Part shown: one piece after another, positions 8,738 to 19,235 of the stretch
Layout of the letters: every line of letters starts with the position of its first letter
How positions within the stretch are numbered: position 1 is the stretch's first letter
Origin: an uncultured Oscillospiraceae bacterium
GTDB lineage: Bacteria; Bacillota; Clostridia; Oscillospirales; Ruminococcaceae
Assembly: GCA_934486875.1 (NCBI GenBank)
Contig: CAKSPU010000021.1
Coordinates: 1-42,511, forward strand
Direction: 5' to 3'
DNA: 42,511 bases
Position numbers and translations under genes: made by a program
The notes under the pieces: generated by a model
Told to the model about the DNA's origin: nothing
The model's database searches: none
Seen by the model: the letters and a program-made list of their open reading frames with translations, nothing else

Positions 8738-10408
8738 ATGCTTTCAGACATTGAAATTGCGCAGCAGGCGCATATGAAGAAGATCACGGAGGTTGCCGCT
8801 TCCCTCGGCATTCCCGATGAAGAGATCGAGCCTTACGGTCACTACAAGGCAAAGCTTTCGGAAAAGCTCTTTGCCGACACTGCGGATAAGCCCGACGGAA
8901 AGCTTATCCTCGTTACCGCTATCAACCCCACACCCGCAGGTGAGGGCAAGACCACCGTTTCGGTAGGTCTTACGGAGGCTATGGCTAAGATCGGCAAAAA
9001 GGCTGTTCTTGCACTGAGAGAGCCCTCTCTCGGTCCCGTTTTCGGCATCAAGGGCGGCGCTGCGGGCGGCGGATATGCTCAGGTCGTTCCTATGGAGGAC
9101 ATCAATCTTCACTTCACAGGCGATATGCACGCTATCACCGCTGCAAACAATCTCCTCTGCGCACTTCTCGACAACCATATGCAGCAGGGCAACGCTCTTA
9201 TGATAGACCAGCGCAGAATTATGATAGACCGCTGCCTTGATATGAATGACAGAGCCCTCAGAAACGTTGTTATCGGTCTCGGCGGAAAGGTGAACGGTAT
9301 CCCCCGTCAGGACAGCTTCCGCATCACAGTTGCGAGTGAAGTTATGGCTATACTCTGCCTTGCTTCCGACCTTGATGACCTTAAGAAGAGACTTGGCAGT
9401 ATCCTTATTGCATACAACATAAGCGGTGAACCCGTTTATGCCCGTGACTTAGGCGTTCAGGGCGCTATGACCGCTCTTCTCAAAGACGCTCTTAAGCCCA
9501 ATCTCGTTCAGACTCTTGAAAACAATCCGGTTCTTATGCACGGCGGTCCTTTCGCAAATATCGCTCACGGCTGCAACTCCGTAAGAGCCACAAAGCTTGC
9601 TCTTAAGCTCGGGGATTACTGCATAACCGAGGCAGGCTTCGGCGCTGATCTCGGCGCTGAGAAATTCTGCGACATCAAGTGCCGTTTTGCAGGCATTAAG
9701 CCCGACTGCGCTGTTATCGTCGCAACTATCCGTGCCCTGAAATACAACGGCGGCATTCCCAAGGCTGAGCTTTCCGCCGAGAATGTTCCCGCTCTTGAAA
9801 AGGGTATGATAAACCTTGTTACACATATCGAAAATATGCGCAAGTTCGGTCTCCCCGTTGTTGTTGCGATAAACCGCTTCGGAACCGATTCCGACGCTGA
9901 GATCGCCGCTGTTGAAAAGCTCTGCGGCGAAATGGGCGTTCCCGTTTCCCTTACCGAGATCTTCGCAAAGGGCGGCGAGGGCGGAACAGACCTTGCAAAG
10001 AAGGTCTGCGAAACTATTGAAGCTCACCCCGCAAGCTTCAAACCCCTTTACGATTCCGAGCTTTCCATTAAGGAAAAGCTCAATATCATCGCAAAGGAGA
10101 TCTACCGTGCTGACGGCGTTATTTTCACCGCTCAGGCTGAAAAGGCTCTTACGGAGATAGAAAAGCTGGGCTTCGGCACTGCTCCCGTCTGCGTGGCAAA
10201 GACACAGTACAGCCTTTCCGATGACGCTTCCAAGCTCGGCAGACCCGAGGGCTTCTCCATTACTGTCCGTGACGTTAAGCTTTCCGCAGGCGCAGGCTTC
10301 GTTGTGGCTCTCACAGGCGATATTATGATAATGCCGGGTCTCCCCAAGGCTCCCGCAGCTATGAAGATCGACTGCGACAGTGAGGGAAATATCAGCGGTC
10401 TGTTCTGA
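8738..10408 (+). CDS. fhs: Formate-tetrahydrofolate ligase
   Basis: ATP-dependent joining of formate to tetrahydrofolate, giving 10-formyl-THF for one-carbon metabolism. At 556 residues it is the normal family length. The P-loop-like nucleotide site TPAGEGKTT is at about 65-73. The following block rich in [19 protein letters not shown] and the late [15 protein letters not shown] are family signatures. It is a single gene with its own promoter; no other Wood-Ljungdahl genes are adjacent, so a biosynthetic role (purines, fMet) is as likely as acetogenesis. High expression is suggested by the strong ribosome site and consistent codon choice. Confidence 0.98.
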   Translation: MLSDIEIAQQAHMKKITEVAASLGIPDEEIEPYGHYKAKLSEKLFADTADKPDGKLILVTAINPTPAGEGKTTVSVGLTEAMAKIGKKAVLALREPSLGPVFGIKGGAAGGGYAQVVPMEDINLHFTGDMHAITAANNLLCALLDNHMQQGNALMIDQRRIMIDRCLDMNDRALRNVVIGLGGKVNGIPRQDSFRITVASEVMAILCLASDLDDLKKRLGSILIAYNISGEPVYARDLGVQGAMTALLKDALKPNLVQTLENNPVLMHGGPFANIAHGCNSVRATKLALKLGDYCITEAGFGADLGAEKFCDIKCRFAGIKPDCAVIVATIRALKYNGGIPKAELSAENVPALEKGMINLVTHIENMRKFGLPVVVAINRFGTDSDAEIAAVEKLCGEMGVPVSLTEIFAKGGEGGTDLAKKVCETIEAHPASFKPLYDSELSIKEKLNIIAKEIYRADGVIFTAQAEKALTEIEKLGFGTAPVCVAKTQYSLSDDASKLGRPEGFSITVRDVKLSAGAGFVVALTGDIMIMPGLPKAPAAMKIDCDSEGNISGLF

Positions 10409-10422
10409 TTTTACAAACGTTA

Positions 10423-10472
10423 CTAAAAATTAACAAAATAACTTTATCTGCTTAATTTTTAGCAAATATAAT
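10423..10472 (+). promoter_or_regulatory. AT-rich inverted repeat and -10 box before cheY-like gene
   Basis: CTAAAAATTAA (10423-10433) and TTAATTTTTAG (10452-10462) form a perfect 11-base inverted repeat with an 18-base gap. TATAAT (10467-10472) follows it directly. The repeat could be the fhs transcript end or, more likely given its place beside the -10, an operator for the chemotaxis pair. Confidence 0.45.
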
Positions 10473-10538
10473 AAAAACAGAGATGTTTTGTTGTTTCAGT
10501 TTATATAATAACACAATACTTTAAGGAGAAATAAAGAT

Positions 10539-10910
10539 ATGTCTGTTGAAACTATGAAGGTTCTTATCTGCGACGATTCTATGCTTGCAAGAAAGAAAAC
10601 CAAAACTGCCCTTAATCAGCTGGGTGTTACTCAGATATTTGAAGCCGCTGACGGCGAGCAGGCCATTGCCGCTTACAAGGAGCATCTGCCCGACATCACA
10701 CTTATGGACATCGTTATGCCCAAGGTGGACGGCGTTGCCGCTCTTAAGGCTATTCTTGAAGTAAATCCCAAGGCAAAGGTAGTTATGGCTTCCTCCGTGG
10801 GTACTCAGGAAAATCTTAAGGAAGCTATCAAGGCAGGCGCATTCGATTTTCTCCAGAAGCCAATTTCCGAGGAGCAGATCAAGACTCTTATCAGCAAGGC
10901 TGCAAGATAA
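10539..10910 (+). CDS. CheY-like single-domain response regulator
   Basis: A 123-residue receiver domain with no output domain. All phosphorylation-site residues are visible: acidic pair Asp12/Asp13, phospho-acceptor Asp57 in LMDIVMPKVDG, Ser85 or Ser86 at the Thr switch position, and Lys107 in FDFLQKPIS. Start ATG 10539 follows AAGGAG at good spacing. The next gene, 40 bases on, encodes a protein with a CheX/CheC-like phosphatase domain, the natural partner for removing phosphate from a CheY. It may act on the flagellar motor or as a phosphate sink. The cognate kinase is not in the window. Confidence 0.93.
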   Translation: MSVETMKVLICDDSMLARKKTKTALNQLGVTQIFEAADGEQAIAAYKEHLPDITLMDIVMPKVDGVAALKAILEVNPKAKVVMASSVGTQENLKEAIKAGAFDFLQKPISEEQIKTLISKAAR

Positions 10911-10950
10911 ACAAATGCCTCATTAAAAGCGAAAGGAATGAATAAACCTT

Positions 10951-11826
10951 ATGTTTACCCAATTTTTCGGAAACTATCTTTTAAACAAGGGTCTTGTTGA
11001 CACAAAACAGCTTGCTGACGCTCTTGCCGTCCAGAAGCAGACACGCCCCAGACTCGGCGTTCTCGCTATAAATGCAGGCTATATGACTGCTGAACAGGTG
11101 GACAAGGTACACGAAGAGCAGCAGCGTGTGGATAAGAGGATCGGCGATATTGCCTGCGATATGGGCTTTCTTACACACGAGCAGGTGGAAGAGCTTCTCA
11201 GCTCTCAGGGTGCGGCTCATCTACAGCTGGGTCAGGCTCTCGTTAACTCGGGCGCAATGACAAATGCCGGATTTGCTGACGCTCTCAACAGCTACAAAAA
11301 GGAAAACAGCCTTAATGATGTTGATTTCAGCGAGGGCAGCGGCGAAAAAATTGACGAGATAATCAGAAAGTTCTACAGCTTCAATGCCGATGACACAGGC
11401 GCTTATCTCACCGAATACATAGCTCTGCTTTTCAAGAATATTATCCGTTTCATCGGCGATGATTTCACTCCTCTCGCTCCCAAAACGGTTTCCGAGATAA
11501 AGCCTGAGCTTGCGGCTGTACAGAAGATCACAGGCGCTTTCAGCTGCACTACTGCTGTAAGCGGCGACGAAAAGGCATACCTCGGCTTCGCTTCACGCTA
11601 TGCAGGTGAAGAGCTTACCGAGCTTGATGAAATGGCTCACGCTTCCTGCGGAGAGTTCCTTAACCTCCACAATGGTCTTTTCACCGTAAATGTTTCCAAT
11701 GAAATGAACACTGAGCTTAAGCTTATGCCTCAGGAGTATCTTGCAAATGATACTCTTTCGGGCAGCATTTTCGTGATCCCTCTCGTGTTCCCATTCGGAA
11801 CTGTTTCATTTATGGCTGTGCTTTGA
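10951..11826 (+). CDS. CheX/CheC-like domain protein with four N-terminal MshEN-like repeats
   Basis: A 291-residue fusion. Residues 5-115 hold four repeats of 24 residues joined by five-residue linkers, starting at 5, 34, 63 and 92. Each has Gly at 3, a small or aliphatic residue at 6, Gly at 10, Thr or Asp at 13 and an aliphatic or aromatic residue at 17; repeats 1-3 end in Gln at 24, and repeats 2 and 3 begin with Arg. This is the spacing known for MshEN domains (GspE/MshE N-termini), which bind cyclic di-GMP. Residues about 135-291 look like a CheX/CheC phosphatase: EFLN (Glu235, Asn238) fits its ExxN active site. The pairing with a CheY-like gene supports CheY-P dephosphorylation, perhaps gated by c-di-GMP. 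Ribosome site AAAGGA is a little distant. No membrane segments. Confidence 0.8.
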   Translation: MFTQFFGNYLLNKGLVDTKQLADALAVQKQTRPRLGVLAINAGYMTAEQVDKVHEEQQRVDKRIGDIACDMGFLTHEQVEELLSSQGAAHLQLGQALVNSGAMTNAGFADALNSYKKENSLNDVDFSEGSGEKIDEIIRKFYSFNADDTGAYLTEYIALLFKNIIRFIGDDFTPLAPKTVSEIKPELAAVQKITGAFSCTTAVSGDEKAYLGFASRYAGEELTELDEMAHASCGEFLNLHNGLFTVNVSNEMNTELKLMPQEYLANDTLSGSIFVIPLVFPFGTVSFMAVL

Positions 11827-11838
11827 TAAATAAACCTT

Positions 11839-11895
11839 TACAGCCGCCGTCGGGGTATTGATAAATTTGTCATTCCCCTTTGGCGGCTGTTTTTC
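11839..11895 (+). terminator. Terminator of the CheY/CheX-like operon
   Basis: ACAGCCGCC (11840-11848) pairs with GGCGGCTGT (11882-11890), with an inner GGGG/CCCC stem, followed by TTTTCT. It begins about a dozen bases after the stop. Confidence 0.85.
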
Positions 11896-11915
11896 TGTAA
11901 TTAAGGAGTATTCAA

Positions 11916-14859
<2,944 letters not shown>

Positions 14860-15268
14860 TTTGAAAAGCCCGCATATGTAACAAGCATCTGCGGGCTCAG
14901 TCTGTCGAAAAAGATATCGGTCTTGTACAAACTGTACAAAAAGCTTGGGGGAGTTGTTTTGTCCCAAACGTTCCACCGGAACGTTTTAGAGGGTGAATTT
15001 GTTAGGGACTGTTAAAAGGGGAGGCGGTCTTGTACGCCTCCCCTCGAAATGCTTTCGCATTTCTCACCCCTTGCTCCGTTTTTTGAAGTAAAGGGGATTT
15101 CGCCCTCTGCGGAGGGCGACAAGGTGGCTCCGCCCTTTGGAAACCCGCCACCTTTGAAAAGGTGGACGAAACTTTTAACTTTGTGTTTATTTGTGCAACT
15201 TTTTTCATTTTGCTGCTTTTTCAACAGGCTGAAGCCCGCAGATGTTTGCAAGCATCTGCGGGCTGTCT
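14860..15268. repeat. Gene-free hairpin-rich repeat region after ligA
   Basis: No coding sequence is credible here. The contents in order: stem AGCCCGCA/TGCGGGCT (14867-14897); TTGTACA-AAC-TGTACAA (14923-14939); perfect nine-base stem AAACGTTCC/GGAACGTTT (14966-14986); GGGGAGGCG/CGCCTCCCC (15018-15044); GAAATGC/GCATTTC right after it; GCCCTC/GAGGGC near 15102-15117; CCACCTTT/AAAGGTGG (15148-15165); and a perfect 12-base stem (15233-15264). A 15-base direct repeat (AAGCATCTGCGGGCT) occurs at 14883-14897 and 15250-15264, framing the middle part. The arrangement resembles an interspersed non-coding repeat inserted into or beside a terminator. Confidence 0.6.
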
Positions 15269-15270
15269 TT
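15233..15270. terminator. Perfect 12-bp hairpin between ligA side and GH2 operon
   Basis: AGCCCGCAGATG (15233-15244) with CATCTGCGGGCT (15253-15264), loop of eight. The plus side continues GTCTTTATTTTTT, the minus side is less T-rich. It starts right beyond the stop of the 37-residue peptide gene and probably ends both converging transcripts. Confidence 0.7.
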
Positions 15271-15382
15271 ATTTTTTCTTTATCCACCTGACAAGCAGAT
15301 ATATCCCCCCGCCGATGATGAGCACGAGAATGCACATCAGGGCGGGAATAAATTTCAGCATATCTTCTGTGAGAAAATCCAT
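15269..15382 (-). CDS. 37-residue single-span membrane peptide
   Basis: A short frame begins one base after the GH2 stop codon (TAA at 15386-15384, ATG at 15382-15380). TTGAGG inside the end of the GH2 gene gives a ribosome site about eight bases upstream. The peptide has an acidic, soluble start (MDFLTEDMLKF), one membrane span of about 20 residues with a GGG kink (about 12-31), and a basic end VRWIKKK, which predicts N-out, C-in topology. Its terminator follows at once. Translational coupling to the glycosidase is likely. Function unknown; it may be a small membrane tether, or a conserved orphan of the lineage. Confidence 0.6.
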   Translation of the reverse strand: MDFLTEDMLKFIPALMCILVLIIGGGIYLLVRWIKKK

Positions 15383-15383
15383 A

Positions 15384-18300
15384 TTATGCCTCAAATCTGA
15401 ATGACTTGAAATCAAAATCGCAGCCGGGAAGGAATGCAAAGGATACCTTGCACTTGCCCTTTACTCCCGATATATCAAAGGTCTCGGGTGTATATTCATC
15501 TGCGCCCCTGAACTCGGCAAGTATTCTTGCTTCGGTATCGCCTGTGAAAACGATGTGGATAGAGTTTACGGGAAGTGCGGACTTTCCTGTTATGACGATC
15601 TTCGAGGGTGCTTTTTTGGTGAAATCGAACTCACCGAAGTTCAGCATTACGTTGTTGCCGATGCCTGTTACCGCATTTTCCTCAACGGTGAACTTGTCGC
15701 CGTAGATCTCCTCGTTCCATACGGAGCTTATTTCCGCAAATTCCTTGACGGGCTTTTCAAATACAAATCCGCCCACATCATATTTATCATCGGACTCCAT
15801 AACAAGGGTGTGAACGCCTGTGAGCTTCTTGGAAAGCTTGAATGTGTAATCCTGATATGTGAGCCAGATGGGCCGGAGCCAGTAGGAAAATTCGCCTATA
15901 AGCTCGCCGCCCTCATCGGGTCTGCCGTCATAGAAGCGGATATTTACGGGTGTTGTGCAGTTTGCAAAGAAACCGATAGTGATAGTGTCGCTGCCCAGTG
16001 AGCCGAAGTCAACATTTTCAAAGCCGAACCAGCTCTTTTCGGAGCCGAATGCCGCTCCCCTCTCGATTCCGTTGGCAACGATGCCGCCCGAAACGGAGTA
16101 AAGTCCCGCTGCTACATAATTATACGGGTCAAAGAATGCAGCGCCAAGTCCCTCGCCTGTGAGCTTAAGGGCAACAAGGATATGATACTTTTCCGTGCCA
16201 TTTTTGCAGAGGGCTCTGAGGTAAAATTCGCCGTCTCCGAAGCACTTTACGGTCACCTTGCCATTCTCGGCTGAAACCACCTCGGCAATGTTTGTGGGGA
16301 TACCCACAACTGTTGTTACCTTGTATTCTATCTCGCCCCCATATGTCGCATTTGCGGGATATACGGCGGTATCAAAAGTTATTTCCTGTCTGTCGGGGGT
16401 GAATGTGCGGCTGTCGCTGATAAGCTCAATTTTTCTTACGGGAATGTCATTTTCAGCGACGGTGCAGTCAAATTCACGGGGAGAGTTTTCAAAATCAGAT
16501 GCAGTGCCATAAGCCGAATCCGCTCCAAGAGTTCTGAATGTGATACGGCTGTCGGGGAGTGAGGGGGATTTTACGGTAACGGTGATGTCACCTGCCTTGT
16601 CGGTAACGGCTATCATTGCAAGAAGTCTGCCTGAGAAAAGGCGGCGGGAGGTGCCCTTGTACTGCTCATAATCGGTGGAGTCGCCGTTGTCAAGTCCGAT
16701 AAGCCTGCCCTCGCCCTCAACGGTCACGAATGCACGGTTGTTGGCGTTGGCAACGAAATTGCCCTCGCTGTCATAGGCTGTGATATCAAGGAAGATAATG
16801 TCCTCGCCGTTTGCGTAAACAGCGTCATTTTCTGTGGAAAGGCGAAGCTCGGAGGTATCACCGAAGGAGCGCTGAACGTCCCTTGCTATCTCCTTGCCGT
16901 TCTCATCATAGGCAATGGCAAGAAGCTCGCCCTTTGTGTATTCAAGCTGTGTGTCAAAAGTGAGCTCTGTTCCGTGGAGGTGGTCGATGTCCTTTTCGCC
17001 GACCTTTTTGCCGTTGAGATAAAGCTCGACCCTCGGAGCATTTGAAGCAACTCTTACATCAATGAGCTGTCCTTCGATGAAGTCCCAGTAAGGGAAAATA
17101 TGAACAAAGGGAGCCTTTTTGTAATCGGTCCACTCGGCTCTGTAGATGTATGCGCTGTCCTTGGGATAGCCTGCGGTATCGTACTGACCGAAATAGCTGT
17201 TCTTTGTGCTGTAGGGAGTGGGCTCACCGATGTAGTCAAAGCCTGTCCAGATGAACTGACCTGCGCAGTATTCTGCGTCACGGTCGGGGATAATGCAGGC
17301 TTCGGAATTTTTCGCAGCCCAGCCGGGAGTTGAATTTCCCAGAGCGGAGCACTGCTCATCGTCCTCGCAGAGTATCTGCTCGGAGTGGGGGAAGTGGTAG
17401 ATTCCACGGCTCTGCACTACGGAAGATGTTTCTGAACCGTATATCATCCAGTCGGGGTGAGCCTTGTGCTGCTCGTCGTAAAGTCTCTCGGCATAGTTAT
17501 AGCCTGCAAGCTTAACGATATCCGCACATCTCTGTGCGCCCTCCCACTGCATATAGTTGGAGCCGATAGTCACATAGCCGTTGGCTCTGGGGTCGTGGAG
17601 ACGGACAAGATAAAGAAGTCTTGAAGCGATCTCCTGACCGTGATCGTCGGCGTGAGTATCGTAGATCTCATTGCCCACGCTCCAGCCGATAATGCAGGGG
17701 TGGTTTCTGTCACGTCTTACCCAGGAAGCAACGTCCTTATCCACCCACTCACGGAAGAAACGGGCATAGTCATAGTCGGTCTTGGGCTTTTCCCACATAT
17801 CGAAGCCCTCGGAGAGGACTAAAATGCCCATTTCGTCGCAGAGCTCCATAAACTCAACGGCGGGCATATTGTGGCTCGTTCTGATTGCGTTGATGCCCAT
17901 TTCACGGAGCTTTGCAAGCTTTCTCTTTATTGCGGAGCGGTTGACAGCAGCGCCCAGTGCGCCAAGGTCGTGATGCTCGCAGCAGCCGTGGAGCTTAACG
18001 TGTCTGCCGTTGAGGAAGAAGCCCTTGTCGCAGGTAAATTCCACTTTGCGGACACCGAATCTGTTGTGAACGGTGTGAATGACCTCGCCGTCCTTTATAA
18101 GGTCGGTGGTGAGGGAATAAAGATGAGGGTTCTCGATGTCCCAGAGAACGGGCTCGGGTATTTTCATTGTAACGGTATTTGAACCGAGAGCCGCTTCATT
18201 TATGCGGACAGGCTCGGGGAATGAGCCGTCAAATGCGGCGTTGCAGTTATTTGTGCTTGTGCAGATGAGCTTGTCGCCGTCAAAAACAGTCTGACGGAGC

Positions 18301-18848
18301 TGAAGTCCCGCAACGGGCATATCCTTGGGACGGGCGGTTTCGGCGGTAATGGTCACATTGCCGTGAATATCGGTGCTTATGTAAACGCCGTCGCTGAGAA
18401 TATGGCACTCGGGGTATTTTTTCAGCCAAACTCTGCGGTAGATACCTGCACCTGAGTACCATCTTGAATTGGGGCTGTGGTGGTCAACACGGACGGTAAT
18501 AAGGTTCTCACCCTCACGGAGAAGGTCGGTGATATCAAATTCAAAGGTGGAATAGCCGTATTTCCACTCTCCTGCAAGATAGCCGTTTACATAAACACGG
18601 CTGTCCATATAAACGCCCTCAAAGCGGACAGCGGTGCGCTCCCCTGCCTTTGCGGTGTTTTCAAAAAGCTTTCTGTACCAGCCTGTGGAGGTCTCGTAAA
18701 GATTTTTCGTATCGTGAATGAGCCAGTCGTGGGGAATATCGACCCTGTGCCAATCGAGGGACTCAGAATACTCGGTGTCAAGGGGATTTTTGGAAAATTC
18801 CCAGTCATTGCAGAAAAGAATGTCGCTTGAAGAATTTGTATGCGCCAT
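15384..18848 (-). CDS. GH2 family glycosidase, beta-galactosidase-like, multidomain, cytoplasmic
   Basis: A 1154-residue glycoside hydrolase that would release terminal beta-galactose or a related sugar from oligosaccharides. The N-terminal jelly-roll and Ig-like domains precede a TIM barrel with acid/base Glu394 in GWSVGNEIYD and nucleophile Glu473 in MIYGSETSS. The early motifs PHDWLIHD, GWYRK and GIYRRVWL are standard for GH2. About 500 residues follow the barrel and include further Ig-like domains and a C-terminal beta-rich region that may bind carbohydrate. No signal peptide. I use ATG 18848, nine bases after AAAGG; the upstream frame to 18887 lies in the operator region. A perfect sigma-A promoter and an inverted-repeat operator precede it, so it is likely sugar-regulated. 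Galactosidase versus other GH2 activity is not settled. Confidence 0.93.
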   Translation of the reverse strand: MAHTNSSSDILFCNDWEFSKNPLDTEYSESLDWHRVDIPHDWLIHDTKNLYETSTGWYRKLFENTAKAGERTAVRFEGVYMDSRVYVNGYLAGEWKYGYSTFEFDITDLLREGENLITVRVDHHSPNSRWYSGAGIYRRVWLKKYPECHILSDGVYISTDIHGNVTITAETARPKDMPVAGLQLRQTVFDGDKLICTSTNNCNAAFDGSFPEPVRINEAALGSNTVTMKIPEPVLWDIENPHLYSLTTDLIKDGEVIHTVHNRFGVRKVEFTCDKGFFLNGRHVKLHGCCEHHDLGALGAAVNRSAIKRKLAKLREMGINAIRTSHNMPAVEFMELCDEMGILVLSEGFDMWEKPKTDYDYARFFREWVDKDVASWVRRDRNHPCIIGWSVGNEIYDTHADDHGQEIASRLLYLVRLHDPRANGYVTIGSNYMQWEGAQRCADIVKLAGYNYAERLYDEQHKAHPDWMIYGSETSSVVQSRGIYHFPHSEQILCEDDEQCSALGNSTPGWAAKNSEACIIPDRDAEYCAGQFIWTGFDYIGEPTPYSTKNSYFGQYDTAGYPKDSAYIYRAEWTDYKKAPFVHIFPYWDFIEGQLIDVRVASNAPRVELYLNGKKVGEKDIDHLHGTELTFDTQLEYTKGELLAIAYDENGKEIARDVQRSFGDTSELRLSTENDAVYANGEDIIFLDITAYDSEGNFVANANNRAFVTVEGEGRLIGLDNGDSTDYEQYKGTSRRLFSGRLLAMIAVTDKAGDITVTVKSPSLPDSRITFRTLGADSAYGTASDFENSPREFDCTVAENDIPVRKIELISDSRTFTPDRQEITFDTAVYPANATYGGEIEYKVTTVVGIPTNIAEVVSAENGKVTVKCFGDGEFYLRALCKNGTEKYHILVALKLTGEGLGAAFFDPYNYVAAGLYSVSGGIVANGIERGAAFGSEKSWFGFENVDFGSLGSDTITIGFFANCTTPVNIRFYDGRPDEGGELIGEFSYWLRPIWLTYQDYTFKLSKKLTGVHTLVMESDDKYDVGGFVFEKPVKEFAEISSVWNEEIYGDKFTVEENAVTGIGNNVMLNFGEFDFTKKAPSKIVITGKSALPVNSIHIVFTGDTEARILAEFRGADEYTPETFDISGVKGKCKVSFAFLPGCDFDFKSFRFEA

Positions 18849-18871
18849 ATTAAACCGCCTTTCGTTTGGTA

Positions 18872-18923
18872 AAATTAACATTGACATTAATTTGATTATA
18901 CCGTTTTAACGCTCTTTTGTCAA
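18872..18923 (-). promoter_or_regulatory. Promoter and candidate operator of the GH2 gene
   Basis: Minus strand TTGACA (18923-18918), 17-base spacer, TATAAT (18900-18895): a consensus sigma-A promoter. Just downstream, AAATTAA (18872-18878) and TTAATTT (18887-18893) form an inverted repeat around CATTGACA, covering the likely transcription start. The position is that of a repressor site. The rest of the gap up to the repeat at 18968 shows nothing else. Confidence 0.75.
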
Positions 18924-18967
18924 TATGATATTTTTTATATTACGGGGCATTGGTATAAACATATTTA

Positions 18968-19145
18968 ATACTAATAACCAATTAACCTATAGACAAATCC
19001 TCGGCTGAAATAAGCCCATTCGTCGTCAGGTTGCTTTATAAAGCAACACTTCCTTGCCGGGCGCAAAGCCCGCCTGCGGTCGCTTTCCTTGACTGGTCTT
19101 ATTTCATCTGTCGGCTTTATCTATAGAACAATCGGTTATTAGTAT
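18968..19145 (+). repeat. MITE-like repeat, copy B (178 bp)
   Basis: The element begins ATACTAATAACCAATTAACC and ends with the inverted complement, ATCGGTTATTAGTAT. Both ends then continue as imperfect inverted repeats of about 50 bases (TATAGACAAATCC...GGCTGAAATAAG on the left, CTTATTTCATCTGTCGG...CTATAG on the right). The middle carries small GC-rich hairpins, here with an extra GTTGCTTTATAAAGCAAC stem that makes it 18 bases longer than its relatives. No transposase frame is inside. It lies 28 bp upstream of the -35 box of the C39-like gene. Confidence 0.92.
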
Positions 19146-19172
19146 AACTGATGTAAAATTTAAAATTATCTG

Positions 19173-19201
19173 TTTACAAATTCAGAGCAATATGGTATAA
19201 T
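19173..19201 (+). promoter_or_regulatory. Promoter of the C39-like peptidase operon
   Basis: TTTACA (19173-19178), 17-base spacer and TATAAT (19196-19201) preceded by TGG, an extended -10. Leader about 30 bases. Confidence 0.75.
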
Positions 19202-19235
19202 AAAATAAAAGCACGAAAAAAGGAAGCGCAGACCA

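Noticed and set aside
15049..15291. Short frames in the repeat region after ligA
   Set aside because: They run through stacked hairpins, have no ribosome site, and overlap one another on both strands.
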